Below are positions 1-11,352 of a DNA stretch of 41,531 nucleotides, one piece after another (within the stretch, counting starts at the first letter, position 1; every line of letters begins with the position of its first letter). The notes under the pieces were generated by a model. It was given only the letters and a program-made list of their open reading frames with translations, did not search any database and was not told the DNA's origin. The DNA lies in NCBI GenBank assembly GCA_946803715.1, contig CAMPET010000060.1, positions 1-41,531 on the forward strand, in the 5' to 3' direction. The DNA is from Beroe ovata (lineage: Eukaryota > Ctenophora > Nuda > Beroida > Beroidae). Position numbers and translations under genes: made by a program.

Positions 1-2353
1 ATATCACTGAGAGTGCGACCGCGGGCCGGTACATCCCGGGATTTATCACGGATTTGCGGGAGTTGGGAGCGAGTGTGCGGGCCCATCTGTCAGCAATACA
101 CCCGAAATTGGTGCTAGCTCACAAACTACCTGCCACTACTCAGAGGTGAGAATTGTGGTTGTCTGAATCCATGTACCCATTATCATGCAAATACTCTAAC
201 TGTGTGCGGAGTCTCTTTATAAGTTTATAGTATAATGTATTGCCGGAATACATTAACCTATTTTCATATCATAGCGCATTATTACAGTTTGTGCAACATT
301 ACAATTACGAATTGCCCCATCGCCCAACGTTACATGTAGCAGAGTGACTGTATCAGAGTGTAACATGTAACACAGTGCAACTTCAGGCTGAAAACTACTG
401 ATGAGTGTTGTGTTGCGTCACTCCAGTCCTTCGTCAACACGCTCACTAAGATAGTGACCCATTTGGAGGATTCATTACCTCTGATTACTAAACCATCCAG
501 GTATTCTTTTCAATACAGTCAGCGGGAATTATAGCATTAGAATTAGAACTGCAGGCAAAACTTGTGTGTGTATGACTAGAGTTAACAGGGTTTGTGTAAT
601 ATGATTTTAATATTGTTATTTGTACATCCTGGCCCACAACACTAACAGCTATCGCTTGTTTCTTTGTTTTTTCTGGTGTCAGGTTTAAAAGTGTCAGTTT
701 CAGTGTGTGCCCTTTGAAAATTAAACATAGGGCACCGGGGCGCCAAATTCCGAAACCAGCCGTGCTAGCTGTCAGTTGTCACTGATGGGTTTGTAATATG
801 AGAAATTTCAGATTTTGTGCGGAGCAGGAGTCAGTGTACAGCGCCACCCTTGCGCAGTCGTGCGCCGACTTCCTGAGTCAGGTGAACGCCACCCTGCCGC
901 CGCCTACCGAATCTGAGAGTGAGAGGGTGATTCCCGAGCAGCTACCTTCCCCGCAACCCAGCCAGATGACCGCACAGGTAGGGGGTAAACACGTCATTTC
1001 ACTCATTCTGTGAGGGGGAATGAAGCTGAAATGCGACTTCCTTATCAAGAGTGGGATGATATGAAAAGTATGCAGCGGATAACCTGGTATTAGTTGTCAA
1101 TAGTCCGCTGATTGGCTCCCTTTCAGTTACATACTGCTAAGGAGAAAATTGCAAAACTTGAACAGAGTAAAGAACATTGGATGTTGGAAGCGCAGTTACT
1201 TAACATCAAACTTGAAAAAGCGCAGAAGGTATGAAAACAGCAAATCCATAAATTTTCTTACGATGGTTTTTGACTCCACTCTGCGGATGATCTTCAATGA
1301 TTTTAATCTGGAGAGTAATTTACATTTTTTTGACGTTCAATTGATTTTAAATCATTCTAACCAGAAGCTGACAGAACATTCGAAAAGTGTGAGTTTTGTA
1401 TTAGTCACGCCAGAATGAATTCTTTGCTATGAAAAGCCTGATTCTCAGTGTCTGTGAAGCAAATCACGATATTTTATTTCATGCTACTAGCATAGTGATT
1501 AGTGAGACCAAGAGGGTGATTTTGGTTGCATGAATGCTGTCTACAAAGCCGATTCTCCCAACCTCCTTCGACCTTGCTCTGTGAATTAGAAATTGTGGAC
1601 AAAGCCTGATTTATCCTTCATTTCAGCAACTAAAAGACGCGAATGACGCACACAGCAACAACAGCAACAGCAACACAAACAACAACGTTCCTGTGGATAA
1701 CCTCCTTGATTTATCGGACAGTAACAATGTCACGAATTCAGAACTACCCTGGGATGATACTGGTCTGCGAGAGGAGGCAATCAGGGTTCACTTTAGCAAC
1801 AGAGTCAACTCTCTTCTCGAGACAGTAAGTGTTGGGGGAGAAGTTCATGTGGTATGAATTATCGATTCGGTTTTAGTCGACGATCACTTTTGATACAGTG
1901 GATGACGTGCATACGTCATGACTTCTGTTCAATTTTGTTCGGTCGAGGATAAAATTTGATATTCTCCCCCTTTTTCTTCCAAAGCAACACATTTGGTCGG
2001 GGCGAAAAAGTGTTCGCCATTGTTTGCCTTACCCCGCCCCTGAATCCACTCTTTTCCAGGTACAAAAAGCGGAAGGGGAGTGCATTCTGTACAAGCGCGA
2101 ATGTAAGGGACTGCGTAACAGACTGCAAATAGCGGAGAAGCAGCAAAGTCAAATCACGATCGACCTGTGCAATAATGATAAGCAGAAGAAAAACCTAGAG
2201 GATGAACTGGCGCTCACCAAGGATAAATATGAGTCTCAGATAGCACTTATGAGTGAACATTTGTGTGCAATGAATGATAAGTTGGTTAATCTGAATGAGG
2301 AAAATCAGACTCTGAAAATGGACACGCCCAAACAAACACGGAAGAAATGGTGA
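1..2353 (+). CDS. PPP1R21: PPP1R21 (FERRY complex subunit), 3' part of gene, six exons
   Basis: Protein phosphatase 1 regulatory subunit 21 is a coiled-coil early-endosome protein of the Rab5 effector FERRY complex. Exons by splice sites and phase: 1-145 (frame from base 3), 387-500, 812-977, 1127-1228, 1627-1824, 2060-2353, giving 338 residues plus TGA. All introns are GT-AG and all phases agree when exon 2 starts at 387, after CTTCAG. Recognition rests on the SKEHWMLEAQL stretch in exon 4 and the C-terminal stretch around YESQIALMSEHLCAMNDKL, which match the family's conserved C-terminal segments as I know them. The human protein is about 780 residues, so roughly the last 40% is here and the 5' part lies outside the window. 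Exon 5 holds an Asn/Ser-rich run from a CAACAG repeat. The gene converges on the Kv gene downstream. Confidence 0.9.
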
Positions 2354-3396
2354 TTGTTGGTGTTGAAGGGACGCTGCTTTTCCTTCTTTATTATGATAAA
2401 TGTAAATGTAGCCGTGTATAATTTTGTGTGTATTTTGATTTGTTTTGATAAATGAGCAAACGCTTTTTACATGTATTTTGAATCAGCCTCTTACTCAGAT
2501 CAATAACCTGTCTTGCTACCTACTAGATGACTAAGAGCTGAGACTTATGCATTAGAGCATGTTAATCCTCATTATTTTCGATGGCACCGTGAATTTGATG
2601 CCCATTGTACCGGAATGGATTTTGTTGTTGAATGCTGAGAAAATTACAATTTTAAGTAGAAATTTGTGTTTATCTGACTCTTAAGCTCTATTAATAAGAT
2701 TGAATTTGATTCTCAAGTGTATGTCCTGCACTCAACTCGACCATCACAGTATAAGCATCCGCCAATTCTGTCCCAAAGTGGCGCATACGTCATTTTATGA
2801 TACGTTTTTGTATCGCGCTGTGCAATTTATGTGATGTGTAAACGATTTTTCAGCACATAGACACGTACGAATTATTGCGCGGCGTTGCAGATTTGACGAA
2901 CTTGCGCAGAAGGCGGAAGACAACATAAAATTAAACTCATGTTTGATTAATAAAACAAATGAGCTATCAAGGACAATACAAAAGTTCATTTACAGCTCAG
3001 TTAATGTCATAGCGATAACTCCCTAAACAAACTCGGTAGATTTCTGCGATCTTCAAACGTCAAATTGTAGCTCAAATGGCTGACATCGATTCGCTGAAGA
3101 GGATGATTGAGCTGCGAAGCAACTTTTTGGATCTTGGTTTGAGATGCTGAAACTTCTTCTGATTTTCTTTTGTCAAATCTCCCGATCAGTTTGATGCTGA
3201 GACAGGATTCCGATCAACTGTTCTCTCACCGGCTTTGTAGACAATTTGTTATTCCCGTCTAATTTTCTTTGGAGCACGACAATGACACATGACGTCATTC
3301 GGTGTACTGCAGACACAAAGTGAAGGGGGACGTGAGGGAGTTAAGTAAACAGGAGTGGTTTAGGTCAAATCATGTGACGCCGCGCGCGCGTCTTCT
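2354..3396. other. convergent intergenic region between PPP1R21 and the Kv channel gene
   Basis: About 1 kb between two tail-to-tail stop codons, so it must hold both 3' UTRs. I see no coding segment, no clear AATAAA signal for either gene and no large repeat. A short CG-alternating run lies at about 3380-3390, next to the Kv stop codon. Confidence 0.6.
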
Positions 3397-6300
3397 CTAC
3401 ACGGGCTCTCGCGGCAATTTCCCGTTTGGTTTTGGCAGTTCCTCCTCCCCCTCCATCTCCTCCTCTAACAAGTCCTCGTATCCCTCGTCCATCATTTCTT
3501 CCTCGTCTTCGTCCCCCTCTTCCGTGGAGTCAGAGGTGTTCTGCATGAACGTCCATGTGAACTGCAGAGAAAAGTATGGGGTCAATATTAACAGGATTGG
3601 TTGAGAATTGAAAGCACCGGCAGTTATGACGAAATTGACCCCATTTTTTAACTCGATCAAATCCTGAAACCCACCTTGGCAACCATGATTGGCATCTGGA
3701 AAGCGATGACCAGAATTCCGCTGAAAACACATAGTGTCCCGAGTATTTTCCCGATCGCAGTGTTGGGGAACATATCTCCGTACCCCAGTGTGGTCACTGT
3801 GACAACCGCCCACCAGCAGGACGCGGGGATACTGTCAAACGTGGTCTTCTCGACATCCATTTCCGCGTAGTACAGCGCACTGAGGACGTTAGTCGAACAT
3901 ATACGATAGATAGAGCGGAGAGAAAGGGCAAGAAGAATGATTTTCACGCGCCCTTTTTTTGTGAAAAAATTATACATCACGATGATTCTAACCTCGCAAA
4001 GACAACCACGTCAATAAGAAGGAATAATCCAAGAGAAAGGAGCTCGGCAAGGCTGGCTTTGAGCGCGATACCGAATGCGATCATGTTGCGACTGTGTCGC
4101 GACAGTTTGAAAATCCGCAACACGCGGAATAATCGTAGAACACGGAGGATTACAAGTGAACCGATGGAGTCCATGTTCTGAAAAGAGAAGGATTATCATT
4201 CGGGGTAAGGTCATGAATTGATTGGAAAAAAGGGCTGGCTAAAAATCAACGGAATGATCGATGACAGTTCTGCAATCTGCGATTTATCGATTCCTCTGAT
4301 CGTGTTTTCAGTGATTGGATGCAAAATCTTCTACACACTACGCAACGAAAATAACACATGCTAAGCTACACGTGCAAATTTACAAGCCGCTGCTCGACAC
4401 TTACCCCGTCAGAATCAGGCCGCTGTGTGTGAAATGGTTTTAGAAAGGACTAGACCCACAATATAATCAGAGATAAACCCATGAATTACATATACATTGC
4501 ACCGTTCCTTTTATCAAAGCCACAATTGCTCATGCATCTTGTTCGCGATCAAAATCTCAAAATACACACCTTCGGGATGATGACTTCCAAGTAGTACGGC
4601 ATAATTGATATCAGGTCAATTATGTTTAACTTGTTCTTGATAAATGTTACCTGAAACATGGCTAATGTTATGATCTAATGCGCACACGTTTGAACAGACC
4701 CGACATTAGATCCTGCCAGACTGATTTACGATTGAATATTCTGAATATTTGCTAATTTGCTAAATTATCCCGGCCCGTTTAGGAATGTGTTGACACCCGA
4801 CCTATCCATTAGAATATTATAGAGTACAATAATTATACAACAAACAGTGGATTATGAACTGACGTTGGTGAGTATAGATCATATGTATGCGGTTGTACAA
4901 CCACCGCTCCATCCCAAATTTACAAGTCAGTTACAGGGTTCACAGAATAAAAGACTCACTTTCTTGGGACACGTTATAAAACGCCCAATAAGTTCCAGTG
5001 TGAAGAATGCGATACATCCGGTCTCGAAACTGAAGAAAAAGATGCCAGTCTGGGTTTCCCGCCAGTGCTGTAGAGAAGAAGATGTCAAAGTAGGGAATAA
5101 GATGAAAAACTGGCAGTCAAATTCTACTCCAATGAGGGAAATCGCGTGCGACACAATGAAGTATTTCATGAATTGATTGAGTACCTTCTTGAGGTCTTCT
5201 TTGTATGCAGGAAGTGTTTCCGCTATGAAAGTTCCAACAGAAAGTAGGATAAGAGTCATACTGGTCCAACTGAATATCTTGGCTGCCTGAATAGGGATAA
5301 GGTATTGGCAATGGATAGTACTAAATCAGTGATTCTACACATCTCAATATTCATAGTCTATGTGACAAGTACATCACATTTCACAACACATGACAACTTA
5401 CTATGCCCGTTTCAGGTCTCTCCATGATATCGTATATCAGAGTTTTAATTCGCTTGTGTCGGGGTCGGGGAGGTTTGTGTTTGAGGGAATGAGCCGAGCT
5501 TGACCTCCTCAGATCATTGTTACTGGTCACGAGACCGTCCTTGGTGAGGCCGTGTTGGGATGTGATACTGTAGGGGAGGGGTTAGTGAGGTGGGAAAGAT
5601 GGGGATCTATAAAGTTCGAAATTCATAATTGCAGCTCATGAGATGAATGATAGGTCCCCTGCTTATCCATGACCAGAATCTGAAACCTGTTTTTATGGTT
5701 TGAGTTGGTGGTGGATGTTACTGAATTCCTGTGACAATCCATCCTGTTTTCTTTTGTTTGACTGTCAATCGCAGAGACAGTTTCTGGAGAACAATGCGTA
5801 ACAGAGAATCGAGAATTTGAAAAAGTGCATGCGTTATCATGCAGCAGTTTTCTCATCATCTCCCACAACATAAACATCCCCATTTCCCGAATTCACCGCC
5901 GATTGTTTGAAATAACCGATCGAAATGATTGAGGGTCGGGTGTATAACTATATGAATACCTCTTCTCTGCATGATTCTGACGTTACTGGATCCAGATCGG
6001 GAGAGCGGCCTGTTGTTCATGTGGTACTGGTAACTGAAACATTATGATTGGTCAGTTATACAGTATATACCTATACACCTATACACGTATTGGGAGTGGG
6101 TGCTGACTTTGCACTGACTCAGTCAGTAGTCGCAGTACTACTGGAATTGCACTGACTCGGTGGTACTGAATTCAGCATATCAGGAAACCAGATGATTGAA
6201 CTGAACTCGAAAAGGCGCTATAATATCCGTCATCCACTCAGTTCAGACTTAATTTGGCAATGAAACTCATCTCTATGAAATTTATCTCTACTATTATAAT

Positions 6301-8944
6301 GAAATCTTCGCACAGAAAATTGATGGGCGCGTGGGAGTGTCAGTACAAAATAGTAACTAGGTATTCAACATATTTCAACCATATCAGAGACCAATGAAAC
6401 ACTCACAAGAGAGACCCGAATGTCATGAGGTGTGTACTCCCCCCGCGGCGCACCCCATTTGACGAGAACGCACTGCTGGCACGCCGTTTTGGTGTGCTCC
6501 TCCCACCCCCGACTGGGGTGTGCAAGGTTTGCACAGCTCGGTCAAACAATGGCACACCCGTTATAGAGTGACGCTTGGCTTGGATCACAGTCGGAGCTGA
6601 CGATGAAACTTCAGGAACTTCGAGGGAAGATTTGCTCTGGCTGAAAACCGACTGCTGGACATTGGGACGCAGCGGGAACGAGTACGAGTTGAGAGGATAA
6701 TTATTGTCGTCGTGTATGGCAGGTGGAGAGTCGAGGGGGACGACAACGATTTCAGGGACAGTGAAAGTGTGCGAGTAATCGGACGACATACCGTTACTAG
6801 CACGAGAAGTGCTCTCCCTTACGTCTCTACTCCCTCCTAGCTCTCTCTTCCCATGCCTCTCTGCCCTTTCTCTGGACTCGTTCCAATGATCATGGTTAAT
6901 CTGGGCTAGCGCTTCACGCGTGGGTGCAAAGTGGCCTATCAGTGACATTACTCAAAACACAAGATCGGTGAAGACTAACTCTACACGAGAGTCATCCAGA
7001 GTATGTCATAGAGAGGTTGTTGTATGATATTCAAAATATATAGAAGGTAAAACCCCTCATCTTATCGTCTCTGCAGATTGGCAATCGTCGGTAACAGTGA
7101 TTTGTCGAGGATAATCGCTCGATTATAAACGGTGCACGAATTTCCTTGCCGGTAGGGGAGGGTTAACAATCCATGGGTAGCATCCATTGTTATACAGCTG
7201 TGAGGTGATGGTGCAACGTGAAGATTTTATAAAGGAGCAGTTGAACAAAGGCGGAGGTGTGATGGGGTTATAGAGAGGAACCTCATTAGTCACACTCAGG
7301 AAATAAACACTCATTCCCCAAGCTTCTCTTCGAGAGAAAGCTTACTGAGGTAGAGACAGCCAAAACCGCGTTCCGACCACTAAATGACTGCGCGTGTGTG
7401 TCGGGAAAATGAATATTCCGGGATTTATCATAATTATACATCATAATTAGCCTCATTATGCGCAGTTCGTGTCTATCCAATATCAGTGCCGTTCAGACTC
7501 GTGTCTCAAAATGATGAAATTTGTATAGTCAGTATATGACTTGATCGGTTACCTAGGTAACAGTTTCCATGACAAACACTCACATCGCATAACATGTTCA
7601 TTGTTCATGCCTGCCGAATCCAGGAATGATCGGTATCGATCAGGAATGTTCCTTCCGCAGCATACTTGCAGTAGTATGAAGGTAGGTACTGTCTGCATAG
7701 AGTACTTAATAGTAATGTCTTGCATATTATTCCTTACATTATGCATTAGGTACTTAGCGCGCAAATTTTGTAATCCCCGTACACACTAACACTCACAGAC
7801 ACACACAAATAGACACAGACACACACACAAATAGTGACAGATACACAAACACGTCACTATCGCCATCCTGTATTCCTGTAGTAGGTGCCTAAGTAGGTAT
7901 TGCTAATATTGCCTATAGTTAGAGCTGTTTCTAACAACGAATTAGCGACAATTATAAGATACTTCAATAAATACCGAGTGTCAACACCTTTGATGGGCTA
8001 ACATATATCCTATCTAATTAGACACTAATGAGGGACGAATGTTAATGACTAAGTCACCTACGCAGGGTTGCTATTGATGGGGTCCACGGAATTTGGGCCG
8101 TCTGAAGCCGCCGCTGCGGCAGCCGCAGCCACCTGCGACCATCGGTTTTTCGGCTGTAGGTCTTCGGCAAATTCGGCCGTCTTTATCTTGTAAAATGCTA
8201 ACTCCTGGCATTGAATATATAGATCAACGGAATGAATTTTAGGAAAATAACGTGATTATCATAGTTATACCAAGCATTGAAGTCGAGTTAGAAACATGGA
8301 AATAGCAACTGCAAGATCCTCACTTCTCTAAACAGGTTAAGGCTGACAGTAGGGGGTTTGTGGATGTGGCCGTTACTCTGATAGAAGTATAGTATTGCGG
8401 GAAATGTGGGAGAGTGACGATCGAAGAACAGCTCGCTGTTCTTTTCGTCGAAATACTTCATTCTATCGTTCGGGTTGCCTGAAAATAGCGGTGAGAGAAT
8501 TGATAAAGGAGCAGCATGAGTCATGTGTGATGAGTAAAGGAAGGGCGAGACGCACAGACCCTGGGACTCACCTAGCAAAGTATCAGGGAAGCGGTTTAGT
8601 GTTGATATCCGTGTTTTGTAGACCACGCCACTCACGTTGATATTAACAAACTCGGGCGGGGTTATTTCCGGAAGCGATTTCTCCGTGCTCCCCTTCTTGT
8701 GACCGTGCTTCTCCTTCACTCCTTGCGTGATGAACCGCTTGCTGACGAAGGAGGAGAACACGTTAGCCGTGAACTCGTCACGCGACGAGTTCAGCGAACT
8801 GAACCGCTGACGACGCGCCGGTGCCGTCACATGTGACGATCGACGGTTGGATACAGGCGGCTGCATGCTGTGCCGGTGATAACGAATAGTGATGTTGTCC
8901 GGGTTAGGCAAACTCATGGCTAGCGAGTTGGTACTGGAAATCAT
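3397..8944 (-). CDS. voltage-gated potassium channel alpha subunit (Shaker/Kv superfamily)
   Basis: A tetrameric plasma-membrane K+ channel subunit. Best exon chain (minus strand): 8944-8572, 8478-8324, 8204-8133, 6900-6407, 5567-5402, 5286-4960, 4650-4570, 4177-3993, 3879-3675, 3561-3397. The total is 2223 nt (740 residues plus stop) with every phase matching. The T1 tetramerisation domain spans the first three exons: [13 protein letters not shown], then [20 protein letters not shown], then [13 protein letters not shown] Ser/Arg-rich linker follows. S1-S2 are at residues 421-529 with the conserved Glu in [10 protein letters not shown]3 ([12 protein letters not shown]) at 530-556, and S4 in the next exon with basic residues at every third position ([13 protein letters not shown]). 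The filter is TTLGYGD with Asp at 653, and S6 is near 669-686. The C-terminus is strongly acidic. The T1-proximal starts Met1, Met10 and Met27 are all possible. The join 8133 to 6900 is the weakest. TLGYGD occurs in Kv3 and Kv4, but I do not assign a subfamily. Confidence 0.9.
5960..6033 (-). other. candidate 74-nt cassette/poison exon inside the Kv gene
   Basis: Bounded by a good acceptor (GTTTCAG, exon starts at 6033) and donor (GTATTC after 5960). It is open in only one frame, and that frame fits the upstream exon ending at 6407. Its 74-nt length leaves one base, so reading on into the 5567-5402 exon hits TGA within about 15 codons. Skipping it joins 6407 to 5567 in perfect phase. Either it is a regulated poison exon or the splice sites are decoys. 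Confidence 0.4.
6901..6948 (-). other. possible alternative initiation region for a T1-less Kv isoform
   Basis: The 6900-6407 linker exon is open upstream to an ATG at 6948 with an in-frame TGA just before it, so the linker exon could act as a first coding exon (MSLIGHF...). The acceptor at 6901-6902 that would join T1 to this exon has a weak pyrimidine tract. A transcript starting here would encode S1-S6 without T1. This is inference from the frame only. Confidence 0.3.
8058..8132 (-). other. in-frame extension of the third T1 exon with polyalanine and stop
   Basis: If the donor at 8132 (CAG followed by GTGGCT) is not used, the frame runs on through eight alanines and about 15 more residues to a TAG at 8058-8060, which is itself followed by GTGACT. 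That product would be a T1-only protein ending just after the tetramerisation domain. Whether this is retained intron or a real isoform cannot be told from sequence. Confidence 0.35.
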
Positions 8945-10552
8945 TGCGGGCAGCTCGATTAGGGGGCGGTATCCAGAATGATGAATATTCCGAGCAGCGG
9001 AGGGTAAATTGAAAAAGAGGGAATTGAATTATGCATGGTGGCAGAGAGAGGGTAAGCTGGGGGCTGTGAATCGCCCCCCGTTTAACCGATGTTAAAATGA
9101 CGTCAATGGTCACACAAAGCATTATGCAGGAGTCCATTTGAATTTTGAGCCATTAGGAGTATCGACAATAATTTTACCACCGTTGCTCGAAGGATTGAGC
9201 TATTGTTCTCTTGCAGCGTGCTAATTATCAAGCCAGTCATTTGTTAACGATGCGTTAATAATGTAATTCCGTGGTAAACGATGGAACCGACCACTGCGTC
9301 CAGAAAACACGTCCAGTTTTTACGATTTTCAACTTTTTCTGGTAATGAAATGAGGGTTAAAACTTAATTCTGAATCATTCAGCAGGAGGGAAAGAGGGAT
9401 CATTCTTTTCGATATATATCAGAGAGCAGGTAATCACGAAAGATTAGAGAGGTTCATAATTCAGAAAGAATCTCACTCATTCATTGAAATCGTATAGGGG
9501 CGGCAGACGGCAACCCATCAACGACATTCTCACACTCTGACTATTAATCGCGATCGGTTTCGGAGTTTGGATGGATTACCGTACGCCATTAGATGCCTCT
9601 ATTGTTATTCTCCATTCTCCAATCATGGTGTTGAGTATGAATCGAATCACTGAATCAACAATCACAGTCACTACAGTTATAGATGGGAATGGTGATTGAA
9701 ATTTGCAGCGGAAACGTAAGAGATGTGTTCTAATTGTGATATTATGATTGCATGGATTTAACACACGCACACACACCCACCAAACATCTTCAATCTCGTC
9801 ACTGGTAATAACGTTCCTGAGCATTCCAATATTACAGAAGAGTTCCAAAGACAGATCCAAAGTTCAAACACAAGGAAATATTTCAAAAATACGAGATGGT
9901 GTATAAGAGAACTCCCCATGCCGCTTTGAAAACTGCAAAGAGTAAAGGCTAATGTGTTTTACAAGCAAAGTACTCGGTATTGCAAGGAAAGTATTTTAAG
10001 TTCAAGTTATTATTTCATAATTGAGTGAGAAGAAGAAGAAGATGAACAAGGGTCGTACAACTGCATGCAACATACCCCAGACTGTCTTGTGGTCTTGTGG
10101 TCGACATTCTTAATAAGGAATCCAGGTGGAAACAACCAACATGCCTGCCGTTATCGGTCAGGTGTACATACAATCACGTGTACATATAGTCACGTGTAGA
10201 TAGTCGCATTGGCGGAACATCGTTAGTTGTAGCTTATTCAAAGCATCAGTCACTTACAGAAACAGTTACTCTTATAGAATGGCTCGATTTCACGCAGTTT
10301 TACTGTAGAGCTCCTACCTCCTCTATGGTAACCATAACGAACATCGAGAACAATGGCGAATTGTAACAAGGTTTTTCGGAATTCGGCACCACACAGTTCT
10401 ACATTCCAGATTAATTAACTCTGAACAAAGAAGTCGGTACTATTCCACAGTTTACACCCTGGTTCACGGGGATTACTAAAAAAACCTCCTCTACTTAAAC
10501 CAGTTGTTTGTCTAAAAAGTAAAACAGAAATGGCTTTTTCAGTGCTGTCCAA

Positions 10553-10676
10553 AGTAATGTTTCAGAGTAATGTTTCAGATTGGCAAAAACGCGAATGATG
10601 AGTTAGGGTGATCTCTGGATCTAGTTTCTTCTAGATCCAGTGAGTTAGGGTGATCTCTGGATCTAGTTTCTTCTAA
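10553..10676. repeat. short tandem duplications with an internal hairpin
   Basis: A 13-mer (TAATGTTTCAGAG type) occurs twice at about 10555-10580. Then a segment beginning GAGTTAGGGTGATCTCTGG is present twice with a period of 42 bases (from 10600 and from 10642). Between the copies CTGGATCTAG and CTAGATCCAG form a perfect 10-bp stem with a 6-base loop (10615-10640). It looks like local slippage or template-switch duplication. Confidence 0.7.
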
Positions 10677-11287
10677 TGTGGTCACCGGACTGGCTTCAAA
10701 TCAGTGCTTGCTCCAGCCTCCAATTATTAAACAGTTTATTATGGCCCAATATCCATGCCATCATTATATGTCGTAATATGACGATATGCACTAAGGACTA
10801 TAACACGGGTAGTGGGTACTGTGAAAAGTAAAAATCTTACGGAAAACTACGAAATTGTTATACTAAAGATTTATTGAATATGTACACAGAATCCAATAAA
10901 GCAGCCCCATACCGCACATAACAAATGAATGATCTTCCAGCAATGAAATCTCTTGTTACACTATGAGTTTGTGTGCGTTCATTCATACACTATAATAACA
11001 TCCAGCAAATTGTTTAATTATTTCGTTTAGTTCCATGTTTTGCATCATGAATAAATTATTTTGATATCTCGATAGACCAGGTATATATTTATAGCCGTAT
11101 TTTAAATCATGAGCACATCTTATTTCTTCTCCTGATCAAAATTCACAGCTTAAACATGCTCTTAAAGGCGTACTCAGTGGTCATATATAGGTGGTGGAAA
11201 TTGGCACCCCATGATAATATAGGGGCTAATAAGCCGTGGAACAATAGATGGTACAGTCCCTGCATTCCCTATATAGTATACTCAATG

Positions 11288-11352
11288 TAATTGGCTATAA
11301 ACTGCATTAGAAATGAGTATTGCTCATTACTAATGCAGTTTATTGCCAATTA
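11288..11352. repeat. imperfect inverted repeat (29-bp arms, about 7-nt loop)
   Basis: Left arm from 11288 (TAATTGGCTATAAACTGCAT...) pairs with the right arm ending at 11352 (...ATTGCCAATTA), with two mismatches in 29 positions. It could be a foldback/MITE remnant or a pre-miRNA-size hairpin. Weaker complementarity (GTATACTC with GAGTAC) extends outside the arms. Confidence 0.65.

Noticed and set aside
427-500. PPP1R21 exon 2 starting after the CTCCAG at 421-426
   Set aside because: The phase does not fit exon 1 and leads to a stop. The upstream acceptor ending at 386 gives a consistent frame through 387-500.
10595-10650. Telomere-like TTAGGG words
   Set aside because: Only single TTAGGG words occur inside a 42-bp duplication; no tandem array.
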